From an uncultured Jeotgalicoccus sp. (GTDB lineage: Bacteria > Bacillota > Bacilli > Staphylococcales > Salinicoccaceae): a DNA stretch of 17,175 nt. The stretch is from assembly GCA_947631305.1 (NCBI GenBank), contig CANRKV010000016.1:1-17175 (forward strand), read 5' to 3'. Made by a program: the position numbers and the translations under genes. The notes beneath the pieces were generated by a model. It was not told the DNA's origin. It did not search any database and saw only the letters and a program-made list of their open reading frames with translations. Each line of letters starts with the position of its first letter. Within the stretch, counting starts at the first letter, position 1. Of this stretch, positions 13,975 through 17,175 are shown piece by piece.

Positions 13975-14484
13975 TCACTCCAATAAATCAGATGCGAAAA
14001 AGTTGCTCAGTGATTTGCTGTGCTCTTTTCTTTCAAGACGGCGTTCAGCACGCTCTTTACCAGTATCACTCAGCCATTGCAGACGTTCATTGTCAGGCTC
14101 TATTTTAGGAACTTCAACAGTTTTGTTATTTTCATCCAGTGCCACAAATGTTAAAAATGAAAAAGCAGCGAGCTCTTTGCCGGACTCTCTCGTTAAATCT
14201 TCTTTTGATATTTTAACCATTACTTCCATGGAGCTGCGGCCGGTATGTGTCACCATTGCTTCAAGAATAACAATTTCCCCGATGTTTATCGGCAAGAGAA
14301 AGTCCATAGAATCTATAGAAGCAGTTACTACAGCTTCTCTGCAATGACGGCGTGCACTGATTGCAGCAATATCATCTACATACTGCAGCAATCTTCCGCC
14401 GAACAGTGTTCCATGGGAGTTTGAATCCGGCGGCAGTACGTTGGCAGTTTTCACTGCATATGATTCAGACATTAATTTTTTCAT
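13975..14484 (-). CDS. acyl-CoA thioesterase, hot-dog fold (YkhA-like)
   Basis: 169-aa single-domain hot-dog protein of the acyl-CoA hydrolase family. The family segment NSHGTLFGGRLLQYVDDIAA (22-41) includes the catalytic-region residues N22, H24, G25 and D38. The C-terminal 35 residues are highly charged. It hydrolyses acyl-CoA thioesters; chain preference is unknown. The ATG at 14484 follows AAGGGGA, and a second ATG four codons on is less well placed. It appears to head an operon with recX, yfhH and the TagH/TagG-like pair, the recX start being 6 bp after its stop. A terminator separates it from the small gene upstream; no clear separate promoter was found. Confidence 0.9.
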   Translation of the reverse strand: MKKLMSESYAVKTANVLPPDSNSHGTLFGGRLLQYVDDIAAISARRHCREAVVTASIDSMDFLLPINIGEIVILEAMVTHTGRSSMEVMVKISKEDLTRESGKELAAFSFLTFVALDENNKTVEVPKIEPDNERLQWLSDTGKERAERRLERKEHSKSLSNFFASDLLE

Positions 14485-14500
14485 TTATATTCCCCTTTAT

Positions 14501-14531
14501 AATAAAAATAGAGGAGATATGCATCTCCTCT
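14501..14531 (-). terminator. terminator after the 51-aa membrane protein gene
   Basis: On the minus strand AGAGGAGAT and ATCTCCTCT (14510-14518 and 14523-14531) form a perfect 9-bp stem with a 4-nt loop, followed by a T-rich run (complement of 14501-14509). Confidence 0.85.
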
Positions 14532-14542
14532 AAGTAAGTTTC

Positions 14543-14698
14543 TTATATTTTGCGCTCGAGCGCTTCTTCCGGTGTATCAATCACAAGTGCATCTTTACTG
14601 TGGAACGCTTGTGCCAGGAAGTAATAAAGCACCGCTGCAAAACCGAGAATTGCAAATACAAAAGATAATACGACTAAAAGCATTAGCCAGCTTCCCAT
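14543..14698 (-). CDS. 51-aa single-pass membrane protein of unknown function
   Basis: A small protein with one strong hydrophobic helix (about residues 4-32, MLLVVLSFVFAILGFAAVLYY in part), then a short acidic-amphipathic tail containing IDTPEEALERKI. The start is placed at 14698 because AGGAGG lies 6 nt upstream; an upstream ATG at 14734 has no such site. It has its own candidate promoter and a clean terminator, so it is probably a real monocistronic gene. I do not recognise the family. The tail is faintly like the end of SHOCT domains, but this is too short to assign. Confidence 0.75.
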   Translation of the reverse strand: MGSWLMLLVVLSFVFAILGFAAVLYYFLAQAFHSKDALVIDTPEEALERKI

Positions 14699-14742
14699 AA
14701 AAATCCTCCTCAACGGAATTTTCCATAATAACAATTACCTAA

Positions 14743-14751
14743 ATTGTATCA
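14743..14751 (-). promoter_or_regulatory. candidate promoter of the 51-aa gene, extended -10
   Basis: On the minus strand TGA followed by TACAAT (14743-14748), about 45 bp before the chosen start. No convincing -35. Confidence 0.4.
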
Positions 14752-14782
14752 TATTTTCAAATGAATTGTACGCTTATTTTTA

Positions 14783-16012
14783 TTAAAATGCCCAGTTGCC
14801 TTCAGCAAATACCGGTGATTCATTTCCATCTTTATCAATACCGTAAATATTCATTTTCTCTGAACCGATCATAAAGTCGACATGAGTAATTGAATCGTTT
14901 AGTCCTGCCTGATCCAGCTCTTCACGGGACATCTCTTTTCCGCCCTCGATAGAGAATGCATATGCACTGCCTAGTGCGATATGGCATGACGCATTTTCAT
15001 CAAACAGCGTATTGTAAAATAAAATGCCCTTGTTCGAAATCGGTGAATCAAACGGCACAAGTGCAACTTCGCCAAGGCGTTTAGCGCCGGCGTCTGTATC
15101 GATAATATTCTTCAGAATATCGTAGCCTCTTGCCGCTTCATATTCAACAACTTCTCCGTCTTTGAACGTCAGTTTAAAGTCATCGATAATATTACCGCCG
15201 TGGCTTAATGGCAATGTGTTTGAAACGTAGCCGTCAACACGGTTCTTGTCAGGTGCCGTGAAAACTTCTTCCGTCGGCATGTTTGCCATAAATGAGTTGC
15301 CGTTTGAATCTGTGCTCGATGCACCCGCCCATAAATGATTGTCAGGCAGACCGATTGTTAAATCAGTGCCCGGCGCCTCGTAGCGTAATGCAGTGAATTG
15401 CTTGTCATTTAAATAATCTACTTTGTCATGGAGTGTTTTATCATGTTCAGTCCATGCTTCTACCGGGTTTTCTGCATCTGCGCGCACCGTATAAAGTACT
15501 AACTCAAGCAGTGCATTAACCGCATCATCATCAGAAAGTTCAGGGTATACTAAGCGTGCCCACTCTACTGAAGGATAGCCTGCGACACACCATGAATGAA
15601 AATCGCTCTGTGTGCGGCTTGAAAATTCTTTAAATGCCTGGCCGTTTGCAATCTGCATTGCCTGCAGTTTTTTAGGTGAAACATCTTTCAGAAGTTCCGG
15701 CGAGCTTGAAATAATGCTCAGGAATCCTGCTTTTTCATCACTGTAGTGCATGCGTTCCGCTACCTGGAAATCGTGAACAACAGAAAGTTCCTCTTCGTCT
15801 CTGTACTGTGCATTCAGTCTTGAAATCGTATCGTCCCCGAGAGAAACTTTAACTTCCTTCGAGCCTCTTTCGTAAGCGATCTTCGTTACGAGTCTGACGA
15901 GCGGCAGTGCATCCGTTGTTGCTCTGATATAAAGCCTTTTACCGTCTGTAATATTAATACCGACATCGACGAGGAGTTCGGCATATTTATATAACTTGGT
16001 TTCAATATTCAT
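14783..16012 (-). CDS. ampS: M29 family metallo-aminopeptidase (AmpS)
   Basis: 409-aa cytoplasmic aminopeptidase of the thermophilic aminopeptidase (M29) family. The double-metal ligands of Geobacillus AP-II and relatives are all present at a uniform -1 offset: E249 (in PTEEVFTAPD), E315 (RLGEVALVP), H344 (ENASCHIALG), catalytic Y351, H377 and D379 (THVDFMIGS). Full length, ending in GNWAF. The ribosome site before ATG 16012 is weak (AAGTAGTGAT), but the gene starts 10 bp after the UPF0435 gene and is probably co-transcribed with it. No hairpin terminator was seen after its stop. Confidence 0.94.
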   Translation of the reverse strand: MNIETKLYKYAELLVDVGINITDGKRLYIRATTDALPLVRLVTKIAYERGSKEVKVSLGDDTISRLNAQYRDEEELSVVHDFQVAERMHYSDEKAGFLSIISSSPELLKDVSPKKLQAMQIANGQAFKEFSSRTQSDFHSWCVAGYPSVEWARLVYPELSDDDAVNALLELVLYTVRADAENPVEAWTEHDKTLHDKVDYLNDKQFTALRYEAPGTDLTIGLPDNHLWAGASSTDSNGNSFMANMPTEEVFTAPDKNRVDGYVSNTLPLSHGGNIIDDFKLTFKDGEVVEYEAARGYDILKNIIDTDAGAKRLGEVALVPFDSPISNKGILFYNTLFDENASCHIALGSAYAFSIEGGKEMSREELDQAGLNDSITHVDFMIGSEKMNIYGIDKDGNESPVFAEGNWAF

Positions 16013-16022
16013 CGTCTGATCA

Positions 16023-16220
16023 CTACTTTCTCATTTTTGATAGTTCTTCGATAATAGCTGACTGCTCACTTGTAGAAATCTGTCTGCGTGAATCCAGTAA
16101 TTCTTTAATATCATTTAATTCACTGATTTTTTCATCGCTGTAATCCTCAGCGTTAAATACACCTTTATTTACTACATTTAACTTTTGTATAATTTCGTTT
16201 AAAATCTGTTCTTTATCCAT
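16023..16220 (-). CDS. UPF0435 family protein (DUF1128, YfkK-like)
   Basis: 65-aa small helical soluble protein. KLNVVNKGVFNAEDY, the following acidic DIKELLDSR region and STSEQSAIIEELSKMRK match the UPF0435/DUF1128 family. Function unknown. AAGGGGA precedes the ATG by 6 nt. First gene of a probable two-gene operon with ampS. Confidence 0.88.
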   Translation of the reverse strand: MDKEQILNEIIQKLNVVNKGVFNAEDYSDEKISELNDIKELLDSRRQISTSEQSAIIEELSKMRK

Positions 16221-16259
16221 GATGGTCCCCTTTCCATTCCTTATAAACTATCTTAACAA

Positions 16260-16289
16260 ATTATAATAAAAATATGTATCATCTAACAA
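16260..16289 (-). promoter_or_regulatory. promoter of the UPF0435-ampS operon
   Basis: On the minus strand TTGTTA (16284-16289), 18-bp spacer, and a perfect TATAAT (16260-16265), about 40 bp before the start codon. A second -10-like TGTTAAGAT (complement of 16251-16259), resembling the rrn -10 elements, lies just downstream. Confidence 0.6.
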
Positions 16290-16343
16290 AAGTATAGAAA
16301 AACTGTTTTCTTTATTATTCCTCTTAATTTCTTATGATAAAAA

Positions 16344-16369
16344 GTTTACACTTAGTAAATATAGGTTAT
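16344..16369 (+). promoter_or_regulatory. candidate SigB-type promoter of the YtxH-like gene
   Basis: GTTTAC (16344-16349), 14-bp spacer, GGTTAT (16364-16369). This is one mismatch in each half from the sigma-B consensus GTTTAA-N13-15-GGGTAT. A weaker sigma-A reading (TTTACA-16-TATATT) overlaps it. The downstream gene is of a general-stress family, which fits sigma-B. Confidence 0.55.
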
Positions 16370-16403
16370 ATTTAATAGAAAGCTATCTAAAGGAGAATCA
16401 GTT

Positions 16404-16721
16404 ATGAAAAACAAACTAGTACCAGCTATAGTAATTGGAGCCGCTGTCGGCGGATTAATTGCATTAATCGATAAAGGCACGCGCGACTCTGTAGTTTCAA
16501 ATACTAAGAGCATCAAACATTACGCAACGAACCCTGATGATCTTAAACAGCGTTTCAATGAACCGTCAGGCGAACCATCTAAAGTTGAAATGATTAAAGA
16601 TGAGGTTTTATTCTGGAAAGATACTATAGAAGAAATCCGCCGCAACAACCCGGAGCTGGAACGTGCAGTGATGGATGCGAAGGATACTTTCCAGGAAAAA
16701 CGCGAAAAAAAATTAAATTAA
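16404..16721 (+). CDS. YtxH domain-containing general stress protein
   Basis: 105-aa protein. The N-terminal glycine/alanine-rich hydrophobic segment (about residues 5-22, VPAIVIGAAVGGLIALI) is followed by a charged helical region to the end, the layout of YtxH-type stress proteins. It is preceded by AAAGGAGAA and the ATG at 16404. The candidate sigma-B promoter and the family both point to stress expression. Followed by a small terminator and then the YihY family gene, also the order I recall in staphylococci. Exact function unknown. Confidence 0.8.
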   Translation: MKNKLVPAIVIGAAVGGLIALIDKGTRDSVVSNTKSIKHYATNPDDLKQRFNEPSGEPSKVEMIKDEVLFWKDTIEEIRRNNPELERAVMDAKDTFQEKREKKLN

Positions 16722-16729
16722 AACTAAAC

Positions 16730-16760
16730 AGGACTATTTGAATATAGTCCTTTTATTTTA
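16730..16760 (+). terminator. terminator after the YtxH-like gene
   Basis: AGGACTAT (16730-16737) pairs with ATAGTCCT (16744-16751) over 6 nt, followed by TTTTATTTTA. Since only 24 bp separate the stem from the next gene and no promoter is visible there, it is probably leaky. Confidence 0.75.
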
Positions 16761-16774
16761 CGCGAGGTGAGATT

Positions 16775-17175
16775 ATGTCTAAAAATGAAACATCATCAAA
16801 ACTCTTGAATCAGATCAAAGAAGAAAAAGAGCAGGAGAAAAGTGAAGGCGATGTGTTCGTCGACAAGATTAATTTCAAATCAAAAGATGCCAAAAAATCA
16901 AATGAGCATATTTACGTTTCCAAAATTAATAAACCTGCAAAACTGAAAGAAGATGCCGGTTTTTTCAAACGGCTGTTATTCAGGTTTTCACATGACAACA
17001 CAACAGGTATGGCTGCACAGCTTGCATATTACTTCCTGCTGGCGATATTCCCGCTCCTGATTTTCCTGTTATCAATCGTTCCGCTGTTCAGAATTGAACC
17101 GGACCTTATTACAGGATTTATTCAGGATTATGCACCATCAGAAATTTCAGGACTGCTGGAAGGCATTATTACCGA
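16775..17175 (+). CDS. YihY/BrkB family membrane protein, N-terminal part (cut by window end)
   Basis: 133 complete codons are inside the window and the frame is open to the edge. The start has an AGGTGAG site about 6 nt upstream. Residues 1-60 are very charged (KEEKEQEKSEGD and similar) and contain two copies of a short motif, VFVDKIN (27-33) and IYVSKIN (46-52). From residue 63 the family core begins: FFKRLLFRFSHDN, then GMAAQLAYYFLLAIFPLLIF, typical of the first helix of YihY/BrkB proteins (formerly called ribonuclease BN). Polytopic membrane protein of unknown biochemical role. It probably depends on transcription from the YtxH-like gene. Confidence 0.88.
   Translation, partial: MSKNETSSKLLNQIKEEKEQEKSEGDVFVDKINFKSKDAKKSNEHIYVSKINKPAKLKEDAGFFKRLLFRFSHDNTTGMAAQLAYYFLLAIFPLLIFLLSIVPLFRIEPDLITGFIQDYAPSEISGLLEGIIT

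Noticed and set aside
14543..14580. SHOCT domain at the end of the 51-aa protein
   Set aside because: Only a few residues resemble it and the segment is shorter than the domain.
14735..14782. Terminator for ampS in the gap before the 51-aa gene
   Set aside because: Only A/T-rich direct similarity (ACAAT repeats); no stable stem followed by a T run was found.

Overview
The window looks like core chromosome of a low-to-moderate GC Firmicute of the family Staphylococcaceae. The ABC exporter matches S. aureus Sav1866 in length (578 aa) and motif positions. The YgaC/Ntdp, HemL2, PerR, AmpS and YfhH proteins read as staphylococcal-type orthologs from memory, and the gene order (rrn, ygzB, perR, bcp, hemL, ygaE-like, ABC, ygaC) matches the B. 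subtilis rrnD-perR-gsaB-ygaD-ygaC neighbourhood. Base composition and divergence from S. aureus suggest a relative such as Jeotgalicoccus, Salinicoccus or Macrococcus; the genus is a guess. There is no insertion sequence, prophage, CRISPR array or tRNA.

Left edge (1-480): no gene, but a dense array of four tandem promoters on the minus strand. They drive an rRNA operon whose 16S gene would lie just left of the window; only the leader end with a boxA-like motif is inside. Then come ygzB (+), a bidirectional terminator, and perR, a 2-hydroxyacid dehydrogenase gene and bcp on the minus strand. Divergent from bcp are hemL and a translationally coupled FUSC/ArAE membrane protein gene (+).

Middle (5.5-10.6 kb): a minus-strand series mutY, ygaC/ntdp, a Sav1866-type exporter and an AAG-type 3-methyladenine DNA glycosylase. 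Two base-excision glycosylases and a nucleotide phosphatase therefore sit together. Divergent from mutY is yfhP (+), a membrane YdjM/DUF457-type protein.

Right half (10.6-14.5 kb): a tightly coupled minus-strand operon: acyl-CoA thioesterase, recX, yfhH, a TagH-like protein and a TagG-like ABC-2 permease. The TagH-like protein keeps the layout of a teichoic-acid exporter ATPase (ABC-like domain, one membrane helix, extracellular SH3-like domain) but has lost the Walker A lysine, the Walker B acidic residues, the LSGGQ glycines and the H-loop histidine. This pair is the best candidate for something undescribed.

Right edge: a 51-aa membrane protein, the M29 aminopeptidase ampS with a small UPF0435 protein upstream (-), then a YtxH-type stress protein behind a SigB-like promoter, and the start of a YihY/BrkB family membrane protein cut by the window end (+).
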